Source: Campylobacteraceae bacterium (GTDB taxonomy: Bacteria > Campylobacterota > Campylobacteria > Campylobacterales > Sulfurovaceae). Taken from it: a stretch of DNA of 15,207 bases. The notes below the pieces were generated by a model. That model was not told where the DNA came from and did not search any database. It saw nothing but the letters and a program-made list of their open reading frames with translations. How positions within the stretch are numbered: position 1 is the stretch's first letter; every line of letters begins with the position of its first letter. Both the position numbers and the translations under genes were made by a program. Shown one piece after another: positions 1-7,383 of this stretch. Where the stretch lies: the NCBI GenBank assembly GCA_026986355.1, contig JALSOO010000057.1, positions 1-15,207 of the forward strand, written 5' to 3'.

Positions 1-1
1 A

Positions 2-832
2 GATAAACCATTAGCTTGTAATATCTTATATGCACAGAGTGGTTATAGTCAAGTGGTCAAAGATGCGTGTGAAGCAGGTGCTAATATGATTATCACAGGT
101 GCAGGACTACCTTTAACTATGCCAGAATCTGCCAAAGATTATCCTGATGTTGCGTTAATTCCTATTGTATCTACAGCAAAAGCACTTAGAATTTTATGTA
201 GAAGATGGAAAAAGACACACAATAGATTACCAGATGCTGTAATTGTTGAAGGTCCTTTAAGTGGTGGACATCAAGGCTTTAAATATGATGAGTGTTTTAA
301 GCCTGAAAATCAACTAGAGTCAATTCTACCTCCAGTAGTTGAAGAGGCTAAAAACTGGGGTTCAATGCCTGTTATTGCAGCAGGTGGAGTTTGGAATCAT
401 GATGATATTCAGAAGATGTTAGATTTAGGTGCTGATGGCGTACAGATGGGAACACGATTTATTGGTACAGTAGAGTGTGATGCAAGTCAAGTGATGAAAG
501 AGATAATCATAGAAGCAAGAGAAGAGGATATAAAACTCTTTAAATCTCCTGTTGGTTATCCTGCTCGTGGTGTCAAGAGTCAACTTCATGCTAATATAGA
601 GGCTGGAACTGCTCCTAAAGTAGCTTGTATTTCAAATTGTGTTGCACCATGTAATCGTGGAGTAGAAGCAAAAATCGTAGGCTACTGTATCGCTGATAGA
701 CTTAGCGATGCTTATGATGGAATTAAAGAGAGTGGATTATTTTTTACTGGTGCTAATGGTTATAGACTTAAAGAGATTATAACGGTAAAAGAGCTTATGG
801 ATAAGTTAATGAATGGAGAAGAAGATTCTTAG
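2..832 (+). CDS. Nitronate monooxygenase / 2-nitropropane dioxygenase family flavoprotein (5' end outside window)
   Basis: This is the C-terminal 276 residues of an FMN-dependent TIM-barrel oxidoreductase of the NPD/YrpB family. Members oxidise nitronates or act as NAD(P)H:quinone or enoyl reductases, so the exact substrate is open. The frame is open from base 2. A GTG at 53 is internal, because family-like sequence (NILYAQSGYSQ) precedes it, so the true start lies left of the window. Family marks are ITGAGLP, the EGPLSGGHQGF segment whose His (269-271) matches the catalytic His of the family, and the FMN phosphate-binding stretch AAGGVW...GADGVQMGTRF. A C-x3-C-x3-C-x11-C cluster lies near the C-terminus (about 623-688). 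The stop overlaps the next gene by 20 bases, suggesting translational coupling. The family call is firm; the reaction is not. Confidence 0.85.
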   Translation, partial: DKPLACNILYAQSGYSQVVKDACEAGANMIITGAGLPLTMPESAKDYPDVALIPIVSTAKALRILCRRWKKTHNRLPDAVIVEGPLSGGHQGFKYDECFKPENQLESILPPVVEEAKNWGSMPVIAAGGVWNHDDIQKMLDLGADGVQMGTRFIGTVECDASQVMKEIIIEAREEDIKLFKSPVGYPARGVKSQLHANIEAGTAPKVACISNCVAPCNRGVEAKIVGYCIADRLSDAYDGIKESGLFFTGANGYRLKEIITVKELMDKLMNGEEDS

Positions 833-2009
833 TAGAATATTTTTAATACTTTTTTTCTCTATCTCATTTTCAAATACTATTTTTGCAAATGCTTTTGTCA
901 AGAGTAAGATTCGTTTAGGAGAGCTAAAGTTAACATTTGAGTCAGATATAGATAGAGTAACATATTTTAAACTACCTCAATCAGATGGAACATCAAAATA
1001 TGTATATGATATTTATGGAGCAACCTTGCCTTTGGGCAAAGGTATATCTCATCATACATTTAGAACCATAGAATCTTTTAGAATGGGTCAACACACACCA
1101 ACTGTCTTACGGGTTGTTATCAAATCGAAAGAGAAAGATTTAAATAGATATGAGTATAGTGGTAAAAATCTATTTATCCCTCTAATCTATGGTTTAAAAT
1201 CTACTCCCTCTAAAAATAGAGAGAAATCTTCTATAAAAGAAGAGTCTATTTTAGATAAGATAACTGCTCCTAAAAAAGAGCAAAAAGTAGCTATACCCAC
1301 TATTAAAAGAGATAAGATAGATATTAGAAAGAAAATTATAGTTATTGATGCAGGACATGGTGGAAAAGATACAGGTGCTATCTGTTGTGCTGATAGACAA
1401 GAGAAAAAAGTTGTTCTATCTGTAGCATTAAAATTAAAAAGATTATTGGAAAAAGAGGGTTATAAAATCTATATGACACGCGATGATGATACCTTTGTGA
1501 AATTACCAAAACGAACAGAGTTTGCCAATGATAAGAGAGCTGATATTTTTGTATCTATTCACGCCAACGCAGCACCAAATAAGAGTGTAAGAGATATTTT
1601 TAAAGGTTTGGAGGTCTATTATCTCTCTCCTGCAAAGACAGAGAGAGCAAAAAAAGCTGCTGAAAAAGAGAATGCTGTGATGTTTGAGGGGAAAGATTTA
1701 TATACAAAAAATGCATATCTATCTCTACTAAATAGAGAAAAGATAGTAGAGTCACACAAGTTAGCATTAGATGTAAGTAAAAAGATGGTCTCAACAATAG
1801 AAACTTCTTTTGGGGCTGTATCAGATAGTGGTGTAAAGACAGCAAACTTTTGGGTATTAGTAGGGGCTCAAATGCCTGCAATTTTGGTAGAGACAGGATA
1901 TATAACCCACCCAAAAGAGGGAGAAAACCTTATGAATAACTACTATCAAACTCTATTAGCTAAAGGTATAGCAGATGGAATTGATAGCTATTTGAGTTAT
2001 TATAAATAA
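813..2009 (+). CDS. Secreted N-acetylmuramoyl-L-alanine amidase (Amidase_3, AmiA/AmiC type)
   Basis: A zinc hydrolase that cleaves the amide bond between N-acetylmuramic acid and L-alanine in peptidoglycan, normally needed for daughter-cell separation. Residues 1-26 form a signal peptide (Lys-rich start, long hydrophobic stretch, ending near FANA). Residues about 30-125 look like an AMIN-type beta domain that binds the envelope. A charged linker (about 130-172) follows, then the amidase domain (174-398). The expected zinc ligands are His182 (DAGHGG), Glu197 and His250 (SIHAN), and Glu360 (VETGY) is the catalytic acid. The stretch at about 262-312, between the His250 motif and the C-terminal half, is in the position of the autoinhibitory helix of AmiC-type enzymes. 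The ATG lies inside the end of the upstream flavoenzyme gene and has only a weak ribosome binding site, consistent with coupling. It faces the histidine kinase gene with 27 bases between stops and no obvious terminator. Confidence 0.93.
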   Translation: MEKKILSRIFLILFFSISFSNTIFANAFVKSKIRLGELKLTFESDIDRVTYFKLPQSDGTSKYVYDIYGATLPLGKGISHHTFRTIESFRMGQHTPTVLRVVIKSKEKDLNRYEYSGKNLFIPLIYGLKSTPSKNREKSSIKEESILDKITAPKKEQKVAIPTIKRDKIDIRKKIIVIDAGHGGKDTGAICCADRQEKKVVLSVALKLKRLLEKEGYKIYMTRDDDTFVKLPKRTEFANDKRADIFVSIHANAAPNKSVRDIFKGLEVYYLSPAKTERAKKAAEKENAVMFEGKDLYTKNAYLSLLNREKIVESHKLALDVSKKMVSTIETSFGAVSDSGVKTANFWVLVGAQMPAILVETGYITHPKEGENLMNNYYQTLLAKGIADGIDSYLSYYK

Positions 2010-2036
2010 TGGAATTACAAATTTATTTATGAGGCT

Positions 2037-4307
2037 CTACTTAACTCTATCTATCATAGAGTCTACTTTCTCTTTTATGCTTATATAGTCTGCTAAGCTA
2101 TCAGAGATAAATGTGTAGTTCTCTTTATCGCTCTCTACAATAGTATCATTACTATCTACAAATAGCAGAGTTGGAATATTTTTAGATTTTATACTATTAG
2201 TTAGAGTATTATGTACTATCTTGTCATCTGATTTATCTAGCAAAATACACTTATAACTCTCAATATCTATAGTTCTTTTTAAATCATCTACACTCTTAGC
2301 AATATCTACAGAGTAGTTCAATTTATTTAAAATTGCTGAAATTATCTTTGCCTCGGTTGTTGTTCGTTTATATAGAAGTATATCTTTTTTATTACTACTT
2401 TTAACTCCTTTTGATTTTGGGAAAAATATATTTAATATCTCGATAAATCTATCTAAATTAATCGGTTTAGAGATATACTCGTCCATTCCTTCTGATAAAA
2501 AACGTTCTCTATCGCCTTTGAGTGCATTAGCTGTTACTGCGATAATAGGTGTATGCTCTAAATTCTCTTGTTTCTCATACTCAATAATTTTTTTGGTGGC
2601 ATCAATACCATTTAAGATAGGCATCTGTATATCCATAAATATAACATCATAAATAGTACTATTGGATATATATCTATCTAATCCCTCTTGCCCATTATTA
2701 GCACAATCTGAACTAATTCCCATATTTTTTAGAGTATGTTGTATCATCTTCTGATTGATAGGGTTGTCTTCGACAACTAGTGCATGAATATTATTAAATA
2801 GTTTCTCTTTTTTATTTACTTTTTTACTATTTTTTTTATCTGATATAAGATTAAATTGTTGTAGTGATGTTCTAACTTTAGTAAAGGTAATTGGCTCATA
2901 CATGACATGAAGAAAATCAAAATTTAACTGCTGTAGCTCATGATGTCTATTTAATTTTACAACCAATACAATTTTGCTAGTTGTATGATATAGTCGTATA
3001 ATTTCTTGAAACTCTTTTATATCTATATTGTCATAATGGATATAGAGTATATCTATATTGCGTGTGTAAGATTCAATACACTCTTGAAAGGTAAAAAAAC
3101 GTCTTATTGCTATATGGCTATAGCTAGAGAGATAATTCTCTAAAAATTGGTCTGAATATCTTTTTTGAACAGTAGAAGGTGCGTAAATTGATATATTCAT
3201 TGGTCTCTCCTTATTATTTTTTTTAGATTCTATATCTTTTTTTGTTAGATTTAATGTAAAAGAGAATGTTGAACCTTTTCCTATAAGACTATCTAAAATC
3301 AATGCTCCACCTAATCGGTTTACAATATTAGATGATATAGTAAGTCCTAAACCTGTACCTCCATACTTTCTAGCAGTAGTACTATCTGCTTGAGTAAAGG
3401 CATTAAAGACTTTAGATTTATTCTCTTCTGATATACCAATTCCTGTATCTTTTACAGAGAATTTAACTGATATAGTATCATCTACACTCTCTAACGCTTC
3501 AATAGTGACAATAATAGAGCCATTTTTATCTGTAAATTTAATAGCATTAGATATTAGATTAATAAGAACTTGTTTTATTTTAGATGGGTCACTCTGTAAG
3601 CGAAGAGATAATAGTTTTGGGTCAATCCATAGTGCAAAATCTATCTCTTTTTTTGAAGCATTCGCACTATATGATTCAATTACACTCTCAAACTCCTCTA
3701 TTGGGTCAAAAAATATCTCTTCTAAGATTAAACTCCCATTCTCTATCTTTGATATATCAAGAATATCATTAATAATAGAGAGTAAATCCTCTGAACTATT
3801 CTTGATAATATCTATAAATCCACTCTGTTGAGAGGTTAATTTAGTAGATTTAATAAATTTTGTAAAACCAATAATCCCATTAAGAGGTGTACGAATCTCA
3901 TGTGACATATTTGCTAAAAATCTACTCTTGGTCTCATTGGCTTTTTCTGCCATCTCTCTAGCATCTTGCAACTCTGCAAAACTATCTACTATAAAGGAAT
4001 AAAGCTTACTCTCCTCTCTACTCTTTTTAATCTTGTTTAATTCACTGATTCTATCATCACTAATATACTCCTCTATCTCTCTATAAAAAATTTCTAAATC
4101 TTCTCTGTTGGCTTTAAACTTTTTTATAGAATATACTATTTGAACTATTACCATTGATACAACTATAAATACTGTACTAAAAAGAGTAGAAATTTCAAAA
4201 AAGTTATAATGGCTATATGTTCCTCGTAATATATAGATAGAAGCTATAACAAGAGTTATAATAGATAGATATAAAATTAATTTTGATAAGATGGAAACTC
4301 TATTCAT
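2037..4307 (-). CDS. Membrane-bound hybrid histidine kinase with one canonical and two degenerate receiver-like modules
   Basis: A two-component sensor of 756 residues. Two hydrophobic segments (about 9-28 and 42-60) frame a very short outside loop, so no classic periplasmic sensor domain is present. A charged, probably coiled-coil region (60-128) follows. The HisKA dimerisation domain holds the phosphoacceptor His136 in SHEIRTPLNG. The ATPase domain shows the N box (NLISNAIKF, 250-258), DTGIGI (287-292), and GGTGLGL (316-322). Residues about 368-488 are receiver-like, but the phospho-Asp position is His424 and the switch Lys is Glu471. Residues 507-628 are an intact receiver: Glu513/Asp514, phospho-Asp559, Thr592, Lys614. 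Residues 641-755 are again receiver-like with Asp691 but no N-terminal acidic pair and no Lys. There is no DNA-binding output domain, so signalling probably goes to a partner encoded elsewhere. The start is set by AAAGG at 4315-4319. Confidence 0.92.
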   Translation of the reverse strand: MNRVSILSKLILYLSIITLVIASIYILRGTYSHYNFFEISTLFSTVFIVVSMVIVQIVYSIKKFKANREDLEIFYREIEEYISDDRISELNKIKKSREESKLYSFIVDSFAELQDAREMAEKANETKSRFLANMSHEIRTPLNGIIGFTKFIKSTKLTSQQSGFIDIIKNSSEDLLSIINDILDISKIENGSLILEEIFFDPIEEFESVIESYSANASKKEIDFALWIDPKLLSLRLQSDPSKIKQVLINLISNAIKFTDKNGSIIVTIEALESVDDTISVKFSVKDTGIGISEENKSKVFNAFTQADSTTARKYGGTGLGLTISSNIVNRLGGALILDSLIGKGSTFSFTLNLTKKDIESKKNNKERPMNISIYAPSTVQKRYSDQFLENYLSSYSHIAIRRFFTFQECIESYTRNIDILYIHYDNIDIKEFQEIIRLYHTTSKIVLVVKLNRHHELQQLNFDFLHVMYEPITFTKVRTSLQQFNLISDKKNSKKVNKKEKLFNNIHALVVEDNPINQKMIQHTLKNMGISSDCANNGQEGLDRYISNSTIYDVIFMDIQMPILNGIDATKKIIEYEKQENLEHTPIIAVTANALKGDRERFLSEGMDEYISKPINLDRFIEILNIFFPKSKGVKSSNKKDILLYKRTTTEAKIISAILNKLNYSVDIAKSVDDLKRTIDIESYKCILLDKSDDKIVHNTLTNSIKSKNIPTLLFVDSNDTIVESDKENYTFISDSLADYISIKEKVDSMIDRVK

Positions 4308-4339
4308 ATAGATACCTTTATTATTTTAATATAGATTTT

Positions 4340-4345
4340 ATTATA
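4340..4345 (-). promoter_or_regulatory. Probable -10 box for the hybrid kinase gene
   Basis: On the minus strand this reads TATAAT exactly, 33 bases upstream of the kinase ATG and followed by the ribosome binding site AAAGG at 4315-4319. No -35 box stands out, which is usual for sigma-70 promoters in Campylobacterota. The surroundings are extremely AT-rich, so chance matches are likely. Confidence 0.45.
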
Positions 4346-4418
4346 TCTTATAGATATATAAATTAATATTATTTTAATGTAAAAATATTATCAACTTTAT
4401 CAAAAAAAAATAATTAAT

Positions 4419-4428
4419 GTGATAAAAT
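4419..4428 (+). promoter_or_regulatory. rpsF promoter: Probable -10 region of the rpsF-ssb-rpsR operon
   Basis: The sequence GTGATAAAAT lies about 80 bases before rpsF and just after an A-tract (4402-4410) that could serve as an upstream element. Base composition changes sharply right after it, from nearly pure AT to mixed sequence, as expected where a transcribed leader begins. Transcription would start near 4435 and give a leader of roughly 70 nucleotides. Confidence 0.55.
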
Positions 4429-4451
4429 ACGCATTCCAAAATTCTTGCTCA

Positions 4452-4503
4452 TTTTTTGGATAGTCAATTGACTAAGCGAAATGGGCTACTAAACCAAAAG
4501 GAA
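4452..4503 (+). promoter_or_regulatory. Structured rpsF leader, possible S6:S18 autoregulatory element
   Basis: Three structural elements are visible. TTTTGG (4454-4459) can pair with CCAAAA (4494-4499), which overlaps the start of the ribosome binding site AAAAGGAA (4496-4503). Inside it, TAGTCAATTGACTA (4461-4474) is a perfect 14-base palindrome that can form a hairpin. TAGT (4461-4464) can alternatively pair with ACTA (4488-4491), extending the outer stem. In many bacteria the S6:S18 complex represses its own operon by binding a leader that mimics its 16S rRNA site. Whether this leader belongs to that family is inferred from position and the chance to mask the ribosome binding site. Confidence 0.42.
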
Positions 4504-4507
4504 CACA

Positions 4508-4909
4508 ATGAACAACTATGAAACACTGTATGTACTTAAACCTACACTTACAGATGAAGAAACAGCCGAAAACATTGCAAAAATCGAAGCTATTCTTGTA
4601 CGTGAAGGTGCAGAGATTCTTGCTACCAATAATATGGGTATGAGAAAACTTGCTTATCCTGTACAAAAAAATGAACGTGGTCTCTATACCATAGTATATT
4701 TCAAAGCTAACGGTAGTGTTATTCATGAACTTGAAAGAAACTTGAAGTTCAATGAAGAGGTTATTAAATACCTAACAGTAAGATACACAAAGCAAAAAGA
4801 GCTTACTCAATTTGCTAAGCTTGTCGCTGCATCTACTCCAAAAGAAGAAGCACCTGTAGCAACAGAAGAAGTAGTAGAAGCACCAACAGCAGAACAAACA
4901 GAAGCGTAA
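4508..4909 (+). CDS. rpsF: 30S ribosomal protein S6
   Basis: Binds 16S rRNA in the platform of the small subunit as a heterodimer with S18, which is encoded two genes downstream. The first 95 or so residues carry the S6 fold, with hallmarks NNYETLYVLKPTL at the start, the GMRKLAYPVQK strand turn and the F..NE.V.KYL.V segment. A tail of about 30 residues rich in Glu, Ala, Val and Thr follows the core, a common variable extension in this family. It has no C-terminal Glu pair of the type that RimK extends in E. coli. First gene of a three-gene operon, with AAAAGGAA at 4496-4503 as ribosome binding site and the next start 17 bases after its stop. Confidence 0.97.
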   Translation: MNNYETLYVLKPTLTDEETAENIAKIEAILVREGAEILATNNMGMRKLAYPVQKNERGLYTIVYFKANGSVIHELERNLKFNEEVIKYLTVRYTKQKELTQFAKLVAASTPKEEAPVATEEVVEAPTAEQTEA

Positions 4910-4926
4910 AACCTTAGGAGAACCCC

Positions 4927-5526
4927 ATGTATAACAAAGTAGTATTGGTAGGAAACCTTACAAGAGATGTTGAGATTAGATATGCTCAAAGTGGCTCAGC
5001 TATTGGTAATGTTGGAATCGCAACAAATCGAAAGTGGAAGAGTCAAACAGGAGAGCAGAAAGAAGAAGTAATGTTCATCGACTTAACATTTTTTGGGCGT
5101 ACTGCTGAGATAGCAAACCAATACCTTCGTAAGGGGAGCAAAGTTTTAGTAGATGGACGAATTGTATTTCAACAGTGGACTGCACAAGATGGAACAAAGA
5201 GAAGTAAACATGCCATTACAGTAGAGACCCTACAGATGTTAGATACTAGAGCAGATGCTCAAAATCCTAACTATAACAATGGACATTTAGCACAACCAAT
5301 TCCAAATAGTTATGGTGGTAATCAACAGCCACAACAAAATAACAATTATGGTAATAATAACAATAGCTATGGACAACCTGCTCCACAGCAACCAAGTTAT
5401 GGTCAACCTGGGCAGAGTGCGTATGGACAGCCACAAGCACCTGCACAACCATCTTATTCAGCACCACAGCAACAACAACCGTCTGTACCAGAAATCGACA
5501 TCGATGATGACGAGATACCATTTTAG
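4927..5526 (+). CDS. ssb: Single-stranded DNA-binding protein
   Basis: Tetrameric protein that coats single-stranded DNA during replication, recombination and repair and recruits partners through its tail. Residues 1 to about 107 form the OB fold, opening with MYNKVVLVGNLTRDVE and including the WKSQTG loop, the FIDLTFFGRTAE strand and the QQWTAQDGTKR hairpin. Residues about 110-188 are a low-complexity linker dominated by Asn, Gln, Pro, Tyr and Gly with repeated YGQP-like units. The protein ends in the acidic tip DIDDDEIPF that docks partner proteins. AGGAG at 4916-4920 precedes the ATG. Its position between rpsF and rpsR is a conserved bacterial arrangement, and its stop codon touches the ribosome binding site of rpsR. 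Confidence 0.97.
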   Translation: MYNKVVLVGNLTRDVEIRYAQSGSAIGNVGIATNRKWKSQTGEQKEEVMFIDLTFFGRTAEIANQYLRKGSKVLVDGRIVFQQWTAQDGTKRSKHAITVETLQMLDTRADAQNPNYNNGHLAQPIPNSYGGNQQPQQNNNYGNNNNSYGQPAPQQPSYGQPGQSAYGQPQAPAQPSYSAPQQQQPSVPEIDIDDDEIPF

Positions 5527-5535
5527 GAGATAACC

Positions 5536-5799
5536 ATGGCAGAGAGAAGAAAGTTTAAAAAAAGATATTGTAAATATTGTGAAATGAAAGTTGATTATAT
5601 TGATTATAAAGATTTAGGTCTATTGAAGTTCTCATTGAGCGAACGATTTAAAATTATGCCAAGAAGATTAACTGGAAACTGTAAAAGACACCAAGAGATG
5701 GTAACAGTAGCAATTAAAAGAGCAAGACAAACTGCTCTTATTCCATACATTGTAGATAGAAAAAATGTAGTGGAAAACCCATTTGAGTTTGTTAGATAA
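5536..5799 (+). CDS. rpsR: 30S ribosomal protein S18
   Basis: Partner of S6 in the small subunit platform. The 87 residues are a normal length. It opens with basic sequence and the KRYCKYCEMKVDYIDYKD stretch, whose two Cys resemble zinc-ribbon remnants kept in some S18 proteins (a C+ type feature, although only one CxxC pair is seen here). The core has RLTGNCKRHQ and the basic AIKRARQTALIPY segment that contacts rRNA. The ribosome binding site AGGAGAT begins within the stop region of ssb, so the two are probably coupled. Last gene of the operon, followed at 5815 by a strong hairpin. Confidence 0.97.
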   Translation: MAERRKFKKRYCKYCEMKVDYIDYKDLGLLKFSLSERFKIMPRRLTGNCKRHQEMVTVAIKRARQTALIPYIVDRKNVVENPFEFVR

Positions 5800-5814
5800 T
5801 ATCTAATTATCTAA

Positions 5815-5837
5815 AAGCCTATCTTTTAGATAGGCTT
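5815..5837. terminator. Bidirectional hairpin terminator between rpsR and the Deg protease gene
   Basis: A perfect 10-base-pair stem (AAGCCTATCT at 5815-5824 with AGATAGGCTT at 5828-5837) with a 3-base loop. It sits in the 41-base gap between two convergent stops. Read on the minus strand the stem is followed by further T residues, giving TTTT after GGC, so it fits the protease transcript somewhat better. On the plus strand the tail is TT then AAT, so termination of the ribosomal operon there may be less efficient. Confidence 0.75.
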
Positions 5838-5840
5838 AAT

Positions 5841-7274
5841 CTATAAATCATCTGATTTATTAGCTTTAATACTATATTTTTCCAATATACTATTTTGAAC
5901 CTTTAGTGCTTTTACTCTATCAATTACTACCTTAGAACCATCTTCATCTTCTAGTACAATATACTTATCTTTTGAATTCTTAATTATTCTATAAAACTCT
6001 TTGAAATTTTTAAACGATTGACCATTAACTTTATCCACTAACCAAAGGCTTATATCATAATCTCCTCGACTATGTTCTGATGCTAATACTTTTAGTAAAA
6101 CAACTAACTCTTGTTTATCTTTTGTAGGAAATTTACTTGAATGGTATCGTAATGGCAAGATAGGACGCATTGATGCATCTATAAGATTTTTTGTCAATGG
6201 AGAAAATACATATCCACCTAACATAAAATATGTTGGCATCTTATCATACTCTAATTTAGCAAAAACAGAGTTCTCTTTAGTAGAGTTTTTGGGTAATGTA
6301 ACATGAAGTTTGAGTTTTTTGCCTTTACGCAGAATATCTAGTGAAACACTATCTCCATATTGGTGCATATCTATGAAATATTTAAAATGTGTATATTGAT
6401 TTGGTCTAAATTCAACTGTACCATCACTCTCTATCTTATGTCCATCAATAGCTGTGATAATATCCTCTTTTTTTAGAACATCTTTTAAAATAGAGTTATA
6501 TACAATATCTACAACCAATATACCACCCTCATCTTTACCCAAGTGGTAGTACTCTTTGAGTGATGGATTTTCTATATTATCAACCATAATACCCAATTTA
6601 GGAAAGCCATCATATCTACCATCTGAAACATCTTTTAGAAAATGTTCAACAATATCAACAGGAACAATATATCCTATATTTTGAGATTGTGTGATACCTT
6701 GCATAACGACACCAATGATTTTACCATCAGAGATAACAGGTCCACCAGAATTACCAGGATTGATAGCTGCATCTACTTGAACTGCTAAAAAGCTCTGTCC
6801 ACTATGTACATATTGTCTATGTTCAATACGAGAGACAATACCTGTACTAATACTGATAGTATGCCCTCCCATAGGATAACCATATACTGTTACTTTGTCC
6901 TGCATTTTAGGAAGAGTTCCAAAGGTTAAAGGAGTTGTTCCTTTAAAAAAATTTTTATCTTTTACCACTAATAGTGCCAAATCAGCATCATGAGAGACCT
7001 CTAAAACCTCTGCTTGATAACGTTTTGTATCTCCATACTTCTTAACCTCAATAAATGTCTCATTTCCAATAACATGAGCATTTGTCAAGATACGATTACC
7101 ACTAATAATACTCCCTGAACCTGTAGAGCGTTGTACAGAGGAGTTCCATGGCTCCATATAATTAGTGGTTTTAGAGACAGTATAGATTTTTACAATTGAG
7201 GGGTCAATATTTTGACTCCAAGAGAGAGAAAAGAAGAGAAGTAAAAGCGTGAATATCTTAAATATCTTGTGCAT
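5841..7274 (-). CDS. Exported Deg/HtrA-type serine protease (trypsin-like domain plus PDZ-like C-terminus)
   Basis: A protein of 477 residues beginning with a signal peptide (1-20, ending near SWSQ), so it acts in the periplasm. The trypsin-like domain (about 22-212) has an intact triad: His67 (TNAHV), Asp98 (DADLALL) and Ser176 in AINPGNSGGPV. The text around YGYPMGG, the GIVSRIEH strand and GYIVPVDIVEHFL more closely resembles the Deg9-like branch known from plants and many bacteria than E. coli DegP. A PDZ-like region (about 222-328) includes GILVVDIVYNS and EDIITAIDGHKI. A further domain (about 345-465) may be a second, divergent PDZ. The likely role is breakdown of damaged exported proteins. 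It is transcribed away from efp, with AAAGG at 7281-7285 placing the start. Confidence 0.9.
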   Translation of the reverse strand: MHKIFKIFTLLLLFFSLSWSQNIDPSIVKIYTVSKTTNYMEPWNSSVQRSTGSGSIISGNRILTNAHVIGNETFIEVKKYGDTKRYQAEVLEVSHDADLALLVVKDKNFFKGTTPLTFGTLPKMQDKVTVYGYPMGGHTISISTGIVSRIEHRQYVHSGQSFLAVQVDAAINPGNSGGPVISDGKIIGVVMQGITQSQNIGYIVPVDIVEHFLKDVSDGRYDGFPKLGIMVDNIENPSLKEYYHLGKDEGGILVVDIVYNSILKDVLKKEDIITAIDGHKIESDGTVEFRPNQYTHFKYFIDMHQYGDSVSLDILRKGKKLKLHVTLPKNSTKENSVFAKLEYDKMPTYFMLGGYVFSPLTKNLIDASMRPILPLRYHSSKFPTKDKQELVVLLKVLASEHSRGDYDISLWLVDKVNGQSFKNFKEFYRIIKNSKDKYIVLEDEDGSKVVIDRVKALKVQNSILEKYSIKANKSDDL

Positions 7275-7352
7275 TTAATACCTTTATTTTATTTTACTAC
7301 AAGCATAACAGCAAAAAGTAAACCGTTAAACAATGTAACATTAATCTAAGGA

Positions 7353-7358
7353 TATAAT
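7353..7358 (+). promoter_or_regulatory. efp promoter: -10 box of efp
   Basis: A perfect TATAAT preceded by GGA, 25 bases upstream of the efp ATG and just before the ribosome binding site AGGAG at 7371-7375. This predicts a very short leader of about 15-20 nucleotides. No convincing -35 box is seen at the standard distance. Confidence 0.65.
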
Positions 7359-7383
7359 ATCAAAAAAATTAGGAGTTGTATAT

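Noticed and set aside
1600..1914. Open frame of 104 codons on the minus strand inside the amidase gene
   Set aside because: It lies wholly antisense to the conserved catalytic domain, and its Leu/Ser-rich composition is what the reverse of that domain yields. No ribosome binding site or family resemblance.
3505..3831. Open frame of 108 codons on the plus strand inside the kinase gene
   Set aside because: Antisense shadow of the ATPase domain with no start context and no recognisable motifs.
4508..4909. S6 tail as the substrate of the nearby RimK-like ligase
   Set aside because: The S6 tail ends in TEQTEA rather than the Glu-Glu end extended by E. coli RimK, and the ligase is in another operon about 4.4 kb away. 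Nothing in the sequence links them.
5267..5533. Open frames on both strands over the ssb linker, rich in His, Val or Asn
   Set aside because: They follow from the CAA/AAT/GGT-rich low-complexity linker of ssb read in other frames. The repeats are protein-level YGQP-like units, not a CRISPR array.
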